From positions 1 through 64,000 of the forward strand of contig JAVVPF010000003.1 of the NCBI GenBank assembly GCA_036655895.1: a DNA stretch of 64,000 bases, read 5' to 3'. Of the stretch, positions 24,419-32,164 are shown one piece after another. The notes below the pieces were generated by a model that did no database searches, was not told the origin of the DNA, and was given only the letters and a program-made list of their open reading frames with translations. The stretch's first letter is position 1; every line of letters starts with the position of its first letter. The position numbers and the translations under genes were made by a program. This DNA is from Cloacibacillus sp. (GTDB lineage: Bacteria; Synergistota; Synergistia; Synergistales; Synergistaceae).

Positions 24419-25351
24419 TTATAAATGCTTTTCGGCGCCCGTGGTCTTATTTTGCTTTTGGCTGTTGAGATAAGCGATATGTTTTTGAAGCACGCCGTTG
24501 AAAATTTCAAGACACGGCTCGGAACTCATTTTCGGACATCTGTGCGTCAGCTTGTAATATACGATGTCCGGCGGAGACTCACAGAGCGTTTGAAATACCG
24601 CGTTCGGCGTTTCGCGCGCAAACTGGTTTACGGCGGACTCCGGTATGATGCACCACTGACCGGGACGGCGCATAAGCGAGGTGACAATTTTTACGCAGTC
24701 CACCCTTACTTTCAGCGATTTCAGCGGGTCCCATACATGGTCGTGCCAGAGGCGATAGACGCCGCTCCACTCAATGTAAAATTCCATGCTCTGGTCGAGC
24801 GCAGAGGCGTTTATCTGCAAAGCCGGAGCCTCTCCGGGATGCGGGATGCGCGCCACCGTGACGCCCTCGCTGTAGATAGGCTCTATCTGGACATATCTTG
24901 TGTTTCTTTCGTGGATGGTGATGGCGACGTCCAGCTCACGGCTCTCCACCGCCTGGTACATCTGGTCGGAGGGGTCAGTCTGTATCTTCAAATGAACGGG
25001 CGGCTTATGAGCCAGCAGCTCGCGGTAGACCGGCGGCAAAAGACGGCAGTTCACGCTCTCCGAGCCTCCTACCGTGAGGGAGTAGCCGCTCCCCGGGCTG
25101 CGCGCGTTTGCTATCTCGCGGCTCACCTCCTGCCATTTCAAGGCCAACGGAAGAAAGCTCTCCCCTGCCGGCGTCAGGCAGACAGATTTCATGCCTTTTT
25201 GACGGTCGACCAGTATCATCTCCATCTCATTTTCAAGCTCGCTCAGGTTGTAGCTGATGGTGGACTGAGTCACATTGAGCAGCTCCGCCGCTTTGCCAAG
25301 AGTCCGCGACATGGCGACGGCAAGAAACGTTTCGATCCCCTTCTCGTGCAT
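24419..25351 (-). CDS. LysR-family transcriptional regulator
   Basis: A 310-residue LTTR. An N-terminal helix-turn-helix (residues about 3-60; MSRTLGKAAELLNVTQSTISYNLSELE) is followed by a periplasmic-binding-like effector domain starting near YSLTVGGSESVNCRLLP. The ATG at 25351 has GAGGTGAT upstream; the GTG at 25360 is an alternative. A TATAAT at 25463-25458 may be its -10. It lies downstream of, and in the same direction as, the flavin dehydrogenase genes but beyond a strong hairpin, so it is likely transcribed separately. Control of the adjacent amino-acid oxidation genes is inferred from position only. Confidence 0.85.
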   Translation of the reverse strand: MHEKGIETFLAVAMSRTLGKAAELLNVTQSTISYNLSELENEMEMILVDRQKGMKSVCLTPAGESFLPLALKWQEVSREIANARSPGSGYSLTVGGSESVNCRLLPPVYRELLAHKPPVHLKIQTDPSDQMYQAVESRELDVAITIHERNTRYVQIEPIYSEGVTVARIPHPGEAPALQINASALDQSMEFYIEWSGVYRLWHDHVWDPLKSLKVRVDCVKIVTSLMRRPGQWCIIPESAVNQFARETPNAVFQTLCESPPDIVYYKLTHRCPKMSSEPCLEIFNGVLQKHIAYLNSQKQNKTTGAEKHL

Positions 25352-25484
25352 CCTTATCACCTCACTGAAAATGACTGCTGTTGCAAGGATGTTGATTTTT
25401 TCAAAAACCGCAAAAAAAATGACGACCCCAAATTTTGTGATGATTTGTTTTCAGTATATTATAACCGAGAGTAAAGAATTAAAC

Positions 25485-25520
25485 ACCACACTGGCGGCTC
25501 TTATGAGCCGCCAGTGTGGT
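25485..25520. terminator. 16-bp perfect hairpin ending the dehydrogenase operon
   Basis: ACCACACTGGCGGCTC (25485-25500) pairs with GAGCCGCCAGTGTGGT (25505-25520) around TTAT. Minus-strand sequence after it is GTGTTTAATTCTTT, moderately U-rich. It separates the dehydrogenase genes from the LysR gene. Confidence 0.75.
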
Positions 25521-25542
25521 TTCTGAAAGGGTAGTCTGCCGA

Positions 25543-26691
25543 TTAGATAAAGGCAGGTTCGAAGAATAGGTCGTTTTCTGCGAATCTTGAAAGGCGGAAA
25601 CGATGCAGGTCGACGAATGGCTTTTCGCCCATAAGCAGCTCCTTGCATATCCTACCGCCCGAAGGGCCGAACTGGAGGCCGTGACCGCTCCAGCCGCAGT
25701 TTATAAGCAGCCCTTCTACCGGCGTCCAGTCTATTATCGCGTTGTGGTCTGGCGTGTTGTCGTAGGGGCCTGACCACTGGCGCACGACGCGGACGTCGGA
25801 GAGCGCAGGGATGCGCTTTAAGACGCTTTTCGTGACGCCTTCGAGGAATTTCGCGCTGTTGCCGCATTCATAGGTGTGAGGCTCGCCCTGGTCGTCGCGT
25901 CCAAACATGAAGGTGCCGTTCGGGCACTGTTTGAAGTAGGCGCCGTCGTCGAGGCAGAGCACCATCGGACACTCAAAGACCTCGACAGGCTCCGTTATAA
26001 GTATGTTGTGGCGTTCGGGATAAACGGGGACTTCAACGCCGACCGTATTGCAGAGATCGTTCGTATAGGCTCCGACGCAGAGAAGGACTTTCGGCGCGAA
26101 CCATTGTTCGCCGCTTTCCGTCTCCACTCCCTTTATTTTGCCCTCCTCTGCAAGCAGCCTATTTACTCTCGTATAGGTCTTTATGTCGGCTCCAAGTCTT
26201 TTTGCCGCGTGCCCGTAGGCGAGCGTCAACGTCTGGGGGTTGATGTGCCCGTCGTCCTGACAGAAGGCGGCGCCGATGATGCCGTCAAGGTTCAGGTAGG
26301 GCCAGCGCGCGTGTATCTCGGGCGGCGTCATCATGACGGAGGGGATGTCAAGGCTCTGCTGGAGCGCTACGTTCTTTCGCAGCTGTTCGAGGCTCTCTTG
26401 TGAATAGGCTACCCACATATACCCCCACTGCGTGAACTCTAGCTTCATTCCCGTATCTAGTTCCTCTTCAAGCGTCGGGAATATTTCAAGGTTGTATTTC
26501 GCCATGCGAAGGTTCGTTTCCGTCCCGAAATGCTGGCGAAGCCCCGCCGCGCTGCGTCCCGACTGTCCAGAGCCTAGATATTCCTTTTCAAAGAGTACGG
26601 TCTTCACTCCCGCTTTCGCAAGTTCGTAGGCCGTAGAAGCACCGTGTACTCCGCCTCCGACGATTATCACATCCGCTGTTTTATCAGTCAT
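25543..26691 (-). CDS. DAO-family FAD-dependent amino acid dehydrogenase subunit
   Basis: A 382-residue D-amino-acid-oxidase-fold flavoprotein, related to sarcosine oxidase beta, HcnC/OoxB and D-hydroxyproline dehydrogenase. The FAD fold is at the N-terminus (ADVIIVGGGVHGASTAYELAKAG), followed by LGSGQSGRSAAGLRQHFGTE; the C-terminal LLINCGWSGHGLQFGPSGGRI closes the FAD site. It would oxidise the C-N bond of a small amino or imino acid and pass electrons to the iron-sulfur/FAD partners encoded upstream. ATG 26691 follows AGGAGGTGG by 6 nt and comes 1 bp after the preceding stop. Substrate cannot be told from sequence. Confidence 0.85.
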   Translation of the reverse strand: MTDKTADVIIVGGGVHGASTAYELAKAGVKTVLFEKEYLGSGQSGRSAAGLRQHFGTETNLRMAKYNLEIFPTLEEELDTGMKLEFTQWGYMWVAYSQESLEQLRKNVALQQSLDIPSVMMTPPEIHARWPYLNLDGIIGAAFCQDDGHINPQTLTLAYGHAAKRLGADIKTYTRVNRLLAEEGKIKGVETESGEQWFAPKVLLCVGAYTNDLCNTVGVEVPVYPERHNILITEPVEVFECPMVLCLDDGAYFKQCPNGTFMFGRDDQGEPHTYECGNSAKFLEGVTKSVLKRIPALSDVRVVRQWSGPYDNTPDHNAIIDWTPVEGLLINCGWSGHGLQFGPSGGRICKELLMGEKPFVDLHRFRLSRFAENDLFFEPAFI

Positions 26692-26692
26692 T

Positions 26693-26974
26693 TTATTCCA
26701 CCTCCTGATCGCCGCCGTCGGCAAGCAAATGAGCCTTTATCGGCTTTACCGGAGGACGAATGACGCCAGAGCGTATCTCTGACATGGGTTTTCCGGTGGC
26801 GCGCGCAAGCTCCCTCATGATGATGTCCCGGCAGCCGCGTCCCTGACAGGGGCCCATCCCTACGCGCAGGATACGTTTTAACTCGTCAAATTCGGTGTAG
26901 CCCGCCGCGATCCATTTTCTTATTTCGTCTATTTCTATTTCTTCACAACGGCAAATAACATTGGCTTTTGCCAT
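26693..26974 (-). CDS. BFD-like [2Fe-2S] protein
   Basis: A 93-residue bacterioferritin-associated-ferredoxin-like domain. The four cysteines are arranged as VICRCEEIE (two) and GPCQGRGCRD (two), the usual BFD pattern. In HcnB/OoxA-type enzymes this domain is commonly fused to a flavoprotein; here it is a free polypeptide between the catalytic subunit and the ferredoxin. It probably carries electrons within the complex. The start is 1 bp after the ferredoxin stop. Confidence 0.85.
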   Translation of the reverse strand: MAKANVICRCEEIEIDEIRKWIAAGYTEFDELKRILRVGMGPCQGRGCRDIIMRELARATGKPMSEIRSGVIRPPVKPIKAHLLADGGDQEVE

Positions 26975-26975
26975 A

Positions 26976-27500
26976 TCAGCACACCACCTTTATGGCGCGG
27001 ATATCATCCGCAAGCGCCTTTGGAATGACTACGCTCACTACGTAGGTCCTGTCTTTCGACGGCTCTGTTACCGCTATCACCTCGCCGCACGCGGCCTCTT
27101 TGCCTGTGCGGTCGAGACATTTTACAAGCGCGCCCTTTTGGGGCAGCGGGATAAGTTCGTATGGCAGTTTAATGACGGCCTTGTCGTCGCTGTAGGTAAG
27201 GTCTATAACAAAACAGGCAAGCCCGGGGCATCTTGAAACGCAGATGCCGCAGCCGGTGCATTTTTCGTAATCTATTTCAGGAGTGTCGTTTATATCCGCA
27301 AAGGGCAGCACCGCGCCCGTAGGGCAGCTTGTGTAGCAGGGGTTGCAGGGGATGCGCTTCGGACATTCTATTACCGCGTATCCGCCTTTTTTCTTCTCCC
27401 ACGCCTCTTTGGGCGGCAGTACGGCGCCCGTCGAGTGCTCTACTAATATTCCGCTGTTGAATAATTTTTCTTTATCAAGGCAGTTGCATGAGCAGCCCAT
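26976..27500 (-). CDS. two-cluster 4Fe-4S ferredoxin-type protein
   Basis: A 174-residue protein with two cysteine clusters: CPKRIPCNPCYTSCP near residue 46 and CTGCGICVSRCPGLAC near residue 82, consistent with two 4Fe-4S centres. A C-terminal beta-rich part (about 110-174) has no recognised motif. The N-terminal MGCSCNC adds cysteines. It is part of the five-gene dehydrogenase cluster and likely links the flavin subunits or passes electrons to another acceptor. Confidence 0.85.
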   Translation of the reverse strand: MGCSCNCLDKEKLFNSGILVEHSTGAVLPPKEAWEKKKGGYAVIECPKRIPCNPCYTSCPTGAVLPFADINDTPEIDYEKCTGCGICVSRCPGLACFVIDLTYSDDKAVIKLPYELIPLPQKGALVKCLDRTGKEAACGEVIAVTEPSKDRTYVVSVVIPKALADDIRAIKVVC

Positions 27501-27503
27501 CTT

Positions 27504-28604
27504 TTACGCCTCCCATCCGCTGACAAGCACCTGGCCGATGCCGGCCAGTATTTTTTCTCCGACTTCGCCCGCGCGGAGATGATCAAGCCTCGTCCAGTAT
27601 TCGTCAAATTTTTTAGCGTCCGTTTTAAGCCCGAGCGCCGCCGCCGCGGAATGGCCCGCGATCCGCCCCTCAACCATCGCGGCGGAAGCCTCTTCTATGC
27701 CGGAGGCGTCTCCCGCGACCCACATATCGGGGCAGCTTGTGCGCATGGTTTTGTCGCGGAAGGGAACGTATCCGCAAAGCTGCGGCACGAACTGCATTTT
27801 GCATCCGGCCTGCCAGAAAAGCTCCGTTGTAGGCGTAAGCCCGACGGCCATGCAGATGATGTCGCAGTCTACCTTGACGGGCTCGCCTATTAGCTGGAAT
27901 TTGTCGTCCAGCTCCTGTATGACGGCGCCGTCAAGCACCTTGTCTCCCGTAGCCTCAACGACAGTGTGTCTCAGGAGGATGGGAATGCCGAGACGCCGTA
28001 TCTTCGCCGCGTGCACCCAGTAGCCGCCGATCTTAGGCATCGCCTCGACGACGGCCGCGACCTCGACTCCGGCCTGCGCCAGCTGATAGCTGACTATAAG
28101 ACCGATGTTTCCAGCGCCTACCATTATCACCTTTTTGCCCGGCACGACTCCGTAGACGTTCATAAGGGTCTGAACTGCACCGGCTCCGTATACTCCGGGA
28201 AGGTCGTTGTTTGTGAAGGGTATCATTCTTTCCTGAGCGCCGGTCGCCATGACCGCCTTTTTAGCTTTTATCCGGTAATATTCGTCTTCGCCCTTCATCA
28301 CGGTAAAGACGCCGTCTTCCGGGTAGTAGCCTGTCACCGTTGAATTGCAGCGTATATCCACTTTGTCGCCGAGCGATTTTATCTCGTCAAGAAGGATCTC
28401 CGCTATCTTATAGCCGCGCGTTCCCGCGTACTCGTCGCGCGAGCCGAAAAATTTATGCGTCTGTTTTACAAGCTGGCCGCCCGGGTGGAGGTCGCTTTCA
28501 ATCACCGTAACGTTGGCGCCAGCGCCGGCCGCTTCCGCCGCGGCGCAAAGTCCAGCGGCTCCGCCGCCTATCACCAGAAGGTCTGTCTCAAAAGTTTTTT
28601 TCAT
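27504..28604 (-). CDS. FAD/NAD(P)-binding oxidoreductase subunit (HcnB/OoxA-like)
   Basis: A 366-residue pyridine-nucleotide-disulfide-type flavoprotein. The FAD site is TDLLVIGGGAAGLCAAAEAAGAG at the N-terminus; a second dinucleotide fold is KKVIMVGAGNIGLIVSYQL near residue 160; MWVAGDASGIEEASAAMVEGRIAG near the C-terminus is the conserved closing motif. It matches the middle subunit of HcnABC/proline-dehydrogenase-like complexes. ATG 28604 is 7 nt after GAGGGGG and preferred over ATG 28610, which is too close to it. Confidence 0.85.
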   Translation of the reverse strand: MKKTFETDLLVIGGGAAGLCAAAEAAGAGANVTVIESDLHPGGQLVKQTHKFFGSRDEYAGTRGYKIAEILLDEIKSLGDKVDIRCNSTVTGYYPEDGVFTVMKGEDEYYRIKAKKAVMATGAQERMIPFTNNDLPGVYGAGAVQTLMNVYGVVPGKKVIMVGAGNIGLIVSYQLAQAGVEVAAVVEAMPKIGGYWVHAAKIRRLGIPILLRHTVVEATGDKVLDGAVIQELDDKFQLIGEPVKVDCDIICMAVGLTPTTELFWQAGCKMQFVPQLCGYVPFRDKTMRTSCPDMWVAGDASGIEEASAAMVEGRIAGHSAAAALGLKTDAKKFDEYWTRLDHLRAGEVGEKILAGIGQVLVSGWEA

Positions 28605-28617
28605 CGTCATGCCCCCT

Positions 28618-28938
28618 CTAGCACTCTTCCATGGGGACGCGCCCCTTGTCTTTCTGCGTCTCGACCTTCATGCCGGCGGCAAGAGGCGTGACGCAGGTGC
28701 GTACATTTGGCACTCCGTCCACCACCATAAAGCAAGAGCTGCATTTGCCGATAGCGCAGAAAAAGCCCCTCGTTCTTTTCATCTCCGGCGTCACTCGATA
28801 GATATGGACTCCGTTTGCGTGAAGCGCCATAGCTATAGGCTCGCCCTCAAACCCTTTGAGCTCGCGTCCGTCGAAGGTAAAGGCGATCTCGCGGCCGTGT
28901 TCGTACTCCAGTATCGGGTGTCTGCTGATAAGTTCCAT
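28618..28938 (-). CDS. [2Fe-2S] subunit (HcnA-like)
   Basis: A 106-residue ferredoxin-fold subunit. Cysteines fall in FFCAIGKCSSCFMVVDG and RTCVTPL, the plant-type 2Fe-2S spacing seen in HcnA and the gamma subunits of dye-linked proline dehydrogenases. GGGAGGGAGAG precedes the ATG. First gene of the five-gene dehydrogenase set, behind the promoter at 29057-29085. Confidence 0.88.
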   Translation of the reverse strand: MELISRHPILEYEHGREIAFTFDGRELKGFEGEPIAMALHANGVHIYRVTPEMKRTRGFFCAIGKCSSCFMVVDGVPNVRTCVTPLAAGMKVETQKDKGRVPMEEC

Positions 28939-28991
28939 GACCTCTCTCCCTCCCTGAATTTCGGTTAAAACAACAATAAAATAAAACTAAA

Positions 28992-29020
28992 ATGATATTT
29001 AAACATTAATATAATATCAT
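28992..29020. promoter_or_regulatory. dyad in the leader of the dehydrogenase operon
   Basis: ATGATAT (28992-28998) and ATATCAT (29014-29020) form a 7-bp inverted repeat in an A/T-rich region between the promoter and the first gene. It could be a regulator site; this is positional inference only. Confidence 0.3.
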
Positions 29021-29056
29021 GCTTTATATTTTTTAAAAATTGAAAGTTACGGCTAT

Positions 29057-29085
29057 ATAATATCGATGTATTGGGCATTTAACAA
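29057..29085 (-). promoter_or_regulatory. promoter of the amino-acid dehydrogenase operon
   Basis: TTGTTA (29085-29080) and TATTAT (29062-29057) on the minus strand are 17 bp apart, giving a leader of roughly 110 nt. The rest of the 28939-29185 gap is A/T-rich and has no gene that I can support. Confidence 0.5.
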
Positions 29086-29185
29086 AACCATGGTAAATTA
29101 TATTAGCTATATTATTAAATATTGGAAGTTAAGTTTATTTATTGTGGTGTCACGTTTTTCTTCCGCGGATACTCGCCTGTTTTTT

Positions 29186-29935
29186 CTACATGCGGTACGC
29201 CACGCCGGAATATTCCGTTGGGTTCAGCGCGCTTTCAAAATGCCTTATCATCGTTATAAAATCAAACACCGGCAGCCCCGTGTGGCGGTGGACGGCCGCA
29301 GAGAACGGCGGCAGGTCGCTGCATTCAAGCTGTATAGCCGCGACGTCCGGGTGTTCGGCAAGCATCAGGTCGCAGACCTCAAGTATCTCGCGCTCAACGA
29401 CGTCGGTATCCATCGTTCCCTTTTCGCCAAGCACCGACGAGCTAAATTCGGGCTTTTCCTCCATGCCGTAGAGCACAACCGGCATTTCTTTCGTGATGCC
29501 TACGTTGAGCAGATGCCGCTCCGTCATGACAGAGGCGTTCGCCGAGATGATGCCGACCTTTTTGCCGCGTTTCAGCGTGCGGAGAACGAAGGGCACCTGA
29601 AGCATACTCGACATAAATACTGGAATATCAACGGCGTCGGCTATCTCCTGCTGAAAGAGCGCCATAAAGCCGCAGGCGCCAGTTATCGCGCGCACCCCTT
29701 CGGCCTCCAGCTTTTGCGCGCCCTCTACAAACGGGGCGAGCAGCGACGGGTCGCGCTGATTCAAAAGGCGGTCGATAGAGGCGCCGCGCACCTCGTGGTA
29801 GCGGACGGGAAACGGAAAGGTGGTGGCGTTGCCGACATTCCCGGGCACGCACGGATAGGCCGCGTCTAAAATAAGTATGCCGACCGCCTCTCCGTCCCAT
29901 GAGCGCGATTTTGATTTGATTTTGTATAAAGGCAA
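29186..29935 (-). CDS. aspartate/glutamate/hydantoin racemase-family protein
   Basis: A 249-residue protein of the Asp/Glu racemase superfamily, with the two catalytic-position cysteines C88 (ITGACGFMAL) and C205 (IQLECSDLPPF) in the two half-sites. GILILDAAYPCVPGNVGNATTFPFPV is typical of a subgroup annotated only as aspartate/glutamate racemase family. The start is a TTG at 29935 behind AAGGGGGAAG; no in-frame ATG exists nearby. With the flavin dehydrogenase it could convert an L-amino acid to the enantiomer that the DAO-type subunit oxidises; this is inference. Confidence 0.8.
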   Translation of the reverse strand: MPLYKIKSKSRSWDGEAVGILILDAAYPCVPGNVGNATTFPFPVRYHEVRGASIDRLLNQRDPSLLAPFVEGAQKLEAEGVRAITGACGFMALFQQEIADAVDIPVFMSSMLQVPFVLRTLKRGKKVGIISANASVMTERHLLNVGITKEMPVVLYGMEEKPEFSSSVLGEKGTMDTDVVEREILEVCDLMLAEHPDVAAIQLECSDLPPFSAAVHRHTGLPVFDFITMIRHFESALNPTEYSGVAYRM

Positions 29936-30046
29936 CTTCTCTTCCCCCTTATGAAAGATAAATAGAGAAAATATGTTTCCGCGTATGCTCTAAGTCAGAA
30001 GAGACAGAGCGCGCGCCCCGTCTCTTCCAGAAATGACAAAATATAT

Positions 30047-30145
30047 TTATTTCTTGTTGCTCTCCGCGTTCATTGTGCGTATGATGGCCCAGATGAAACA
30101 CCCAAAGCCTATACCTATGCAAACAATCATATTAAGTATCCACAT
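30047..30145 (-). CDS. MetS-like small subunit of an SLC6/NSS transporter
   Basis: A 32-residue protein, too small for ordinary gene calling. It has one hydrophobic helix (MIVCIGIGFGCFIWAIIRTM) and a short polar tail ending in ESNKK. It lies directly downstream of the SLC6-type transporter gene, 31 bp away, with AGGAG upstream of its ATG. This is the arrangement of the MetP-MetS methionine/alanine transporter of Corynebacterium, where the small subunit is needed for transport, and annotated MetS-family small proteins look like this. Assignment rests on size, context and hydrophobic pattern. Confidence 0.75.
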   Translation of the reverse strand: MWILNMIVCIGIGFGCFIWAIIRTMNAESNKK

Positions 30146-30176
30146 TATTCAGCACTCTCCTTTCACAGCCGGAAGA

Positions 30177-31670
30177 TCAGTCTAGTTTGTTGGAATGGAT
30201 GAGGCGTTTTGAGATGAATGGATTGAGCAGGCGGCAGACCATCGCGAGCAGCAGCCATTCCATGACCATTGCGCCAGGCGTGTACTGATACTTCGTGATG
30301 GGCCAGAACTTGAACCATTCGCCCGGATACCACGAGGCCGCGTCCCACATCCACCAGCCCCACACGAAGGCAAATTCAAACGGGAAGAATTTGATGCAGC
30401 TCCACATCCACCTTACATGTATGTCGGAGCACGGAGCTATATCTTCGTTCCAAAGTTTGCCGACGCCGTATTTGATCGAGGCGAGCGAATAAATGAGCCC
30501 GACGACGAGCAGCGCGACACCCCAGACCATGTCCTGATTTTCAAAGACCCTGTTGTCGAGCGCCGAGAATGAACCGACGAACATGAAGAATACCGTAACG
30601 CAGAGCGTAGCCTTCACGCGCGAGAAGCCCATGTCGATAAGGTTGCGCGTACCGGTCTCAAGCATCGCGATGACGGAGGAAAGGGCGGCTGAGAAAAGCG
30701 CCAGGAAGAAGAGCACGGCCATGATGAAACCGCCTGAGGTGTGCGCAAAGAGGTTCGTCAGGTGGACGAAGGTGAGGCCGTTTGCGCCGGACTTCATTAC
30801 CGCCATAGGGTCGGGGGCGAGCGCAAAGACCGCCGGCAGCACGACCATGCCTGCCAGCATCGCCGCCACCATGTCTCCAAAGGTGACAGTAAACGCGTTC
30901 AGTTCGATGTCTTCATCTTTCGCGGCATAGACGAAGTAAACGTGGAACATGCCCCAGCCTGCCCCGGAGGACCAGGCCGCCTGAGTAAAGGCCGCGAGCC
31001 ACACCCTCGGATTGAGGAAATCCTTCGGGTCCACATGATACATGTACTCAAAACCCTTCCACGCGCCCGGAAGCATCAAAACGCGGACAAGAAGGATGGC
31101 AAGCAGGATGAAAACCGCCGGTATCATTATCTTGTTCGCGGTCTCAATGCCGCCCTGTATCCCGCGGAAGATGATGAGCGCGGAGATGATGACAGCTACG
31201 ATGAACCAGGCCCACGCTTCGAAGGCGGGAGGCGAGGTTGCGAAGCCTTTAAAAAACTCCGTTGCGAAATCCGTGCCGCCGGTTCTTACGACGTCGAGGA
31301 ACCCGGTGAAGATGAGCGCAAGATATTTCATGACCCATCCGAGAACGACTACGTAATAGCAGCCAAGCATGATGCAGACCATCGCGCAGAAAGCGCCGAC
31401 CCACGCGAACTTTGGGCCTAGAAGCGCTTTAAAGGCTCCGGCGTTTGCCATCCTGGTTTTTTTACCGAATACGGATTCAGCGCAGATAAGCGGAACAGCC
31501 CAAATAAACAGCGCAAGAAAACAGATAAGTATAAAAGCCCCGCCGTTGTTTGAGGCGACCTCACGCGGGAATCTCCAAATATTTCCAGTACCTACGGCCA
31601 TACCAAGTATGGTGCACAAAAGCCCCCACCGGCTGGAGAATTGCTCTCCGCCCTTTTTAATTTCCGCCAT
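30177..31670 (-). CDS. sodium-dependent amino acid symporter (SLC6/NSS family)
   Basis: A 497-residue polytopic membrane protein. TM1 has the unwound substrate/Na+ region GMAVGTGNIWRFPREVASNNGGAF; TM6 has the AAFTQAAWSSGAGWGMFHVYFVYA equivalent; about 11-12 helices are visible. The N-terminal FSSRWGLL is the usual NSS lead-in. It imports an amino acid with Na+; the neighbouring MetS-like subunit and the oxidation genes suggest a neutral amino acid that is then racemised or oxidised. ATG 31670 follows GCGGGG by 7-8 nt. It has a long leader (about 180 nt) from the promoter at 31854-31881. Confidence 0.9.
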   Translation of the reverse strand: MAEIKKGGEQFSSRWGLLCTILGMAVGTGNIWRFPREVASNNGGAFILICFLALFIWAVPLICAESVFGKKTRMANAGAFKALLGPKFAWVGAFCAMVCIMLGCYYVVVLGWVMKYLALIFTGFLDVVRTGGTDFATEFFKGFATSPPAFEAWAWFIVAVIISALIIFRGIQGGIETANKIMIPAVFILLAILLVRVLMLPGAWKGFEYMYHVDPKDFLNPRVWLAAFTQAAWSSGAGWGMFHVYFVYAAKDEDIELNAFTVTFGDMVAAMLAGMVVLPAVFALAPDPMAVMKSGANGLTFVHLTNLFAHTSGGFIMAVLFFLALFSAALSSVIAMLETGTRNLIDMGFSRVKATLCVTVFFMFVGSFSALDNRVFENQDMVWGVALLVVGLIYSLASIKYGVGKLWNEDIAPCSDIHVRWMWSCIKFFPFEFAFVWGWWMWDAASWYPGEWFKFWPITKYQYTPGAMVMEWLLLAMVCRLLNPFISKRLIHSNKLD

Positions 31671-31750
31671 GTGTATACCCCGCTTTCCTTTTTAAAGATT
31701 TTTTAGCGCAAAAAAACAACATCCAGGCCATTAAGCCGCACTCCGTCATA

Positions 31751-31772
31751 CCTCTTTGCATTTCCAAAGAGG
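31751..31772 (-). promoter_or_regulatory. hairpin in the long 5' leader of the SLC6-type transporter gene
   Basis: CCTCTTTG (31751-31758) and CAAAGAGG (31765-31772) form a perfect 8-bp stem with a 6-nt loop. It lies in the middle of a GC-richer, potentially structured part of the leader (31690-31800). I could not match it to a known riboswitch. Confidence 0.4.
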
Positions 31773-31853
31773 CTCTTCTCCTTTCCAACGTGGATCGGCG
31801 AAACACATATTGTTGAAATAAATTAAAAATGAATAATTTAAACTGACTTTTTT

Positions 31854-31881
31854 AGTTTACCATTTTTTATATTTATGTCAA
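31854..31881 (-). promoter_or_regulatory. promoter of the SLC6-type transporter gene
   Basis: TTGACA (31881-31876) and TAAACT (31859-31854) on the minus strand with a 16-bp spacer. The upstream region 31882-32058 is A/T-rich, without a supported gene. Confidence 0.6.
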
Positions 31882-32058
31882 TAATTAAGTATAATAGATT
31901 ATTCTAAAGTAATTGTTAAAATATTAAGATGTATTATGGTCCGAAGCGCGAAAAAACTAGCTGTAGCGCGAATAAATTTAAATTTTAGTTCATACATATC
32001 AAATAGTTCGATATTATTTATTAAAAATTTTCAATTATGGTTTGGAGAATTGTTTGTG

Positions 32059-32110
32059 AAAAAATTTTTGCCGGCTCTTCATCTTCTCAACAGATGAAAA
32101 ACCGGCAAAA
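32059..32110 (-). terminator. terminator of the 33.9-32.2 kb gene pair
   Basis: On the minus strand TTTTGCCGG...TTCATC pairs with GATGAA...CCGGCAAAA (plus-strand arms 32066-32083 and 32093-32110), followed by a U-rich run (A-run 32059-32064 on the plus strand). Confidence 0.8.
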
Positions 32111-32164
32111 TTATCGAAAATAAAGCTATTAAATATTTAATTTTTATATATTAGCAAGCGCTCA

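Noticed and set aside
31690-31800. Glycine riboswitch before the SLC6-type transporter
   Set aside because: GGAGAAGAGCC-like text is present, but the conserved aptamer core could not be found.
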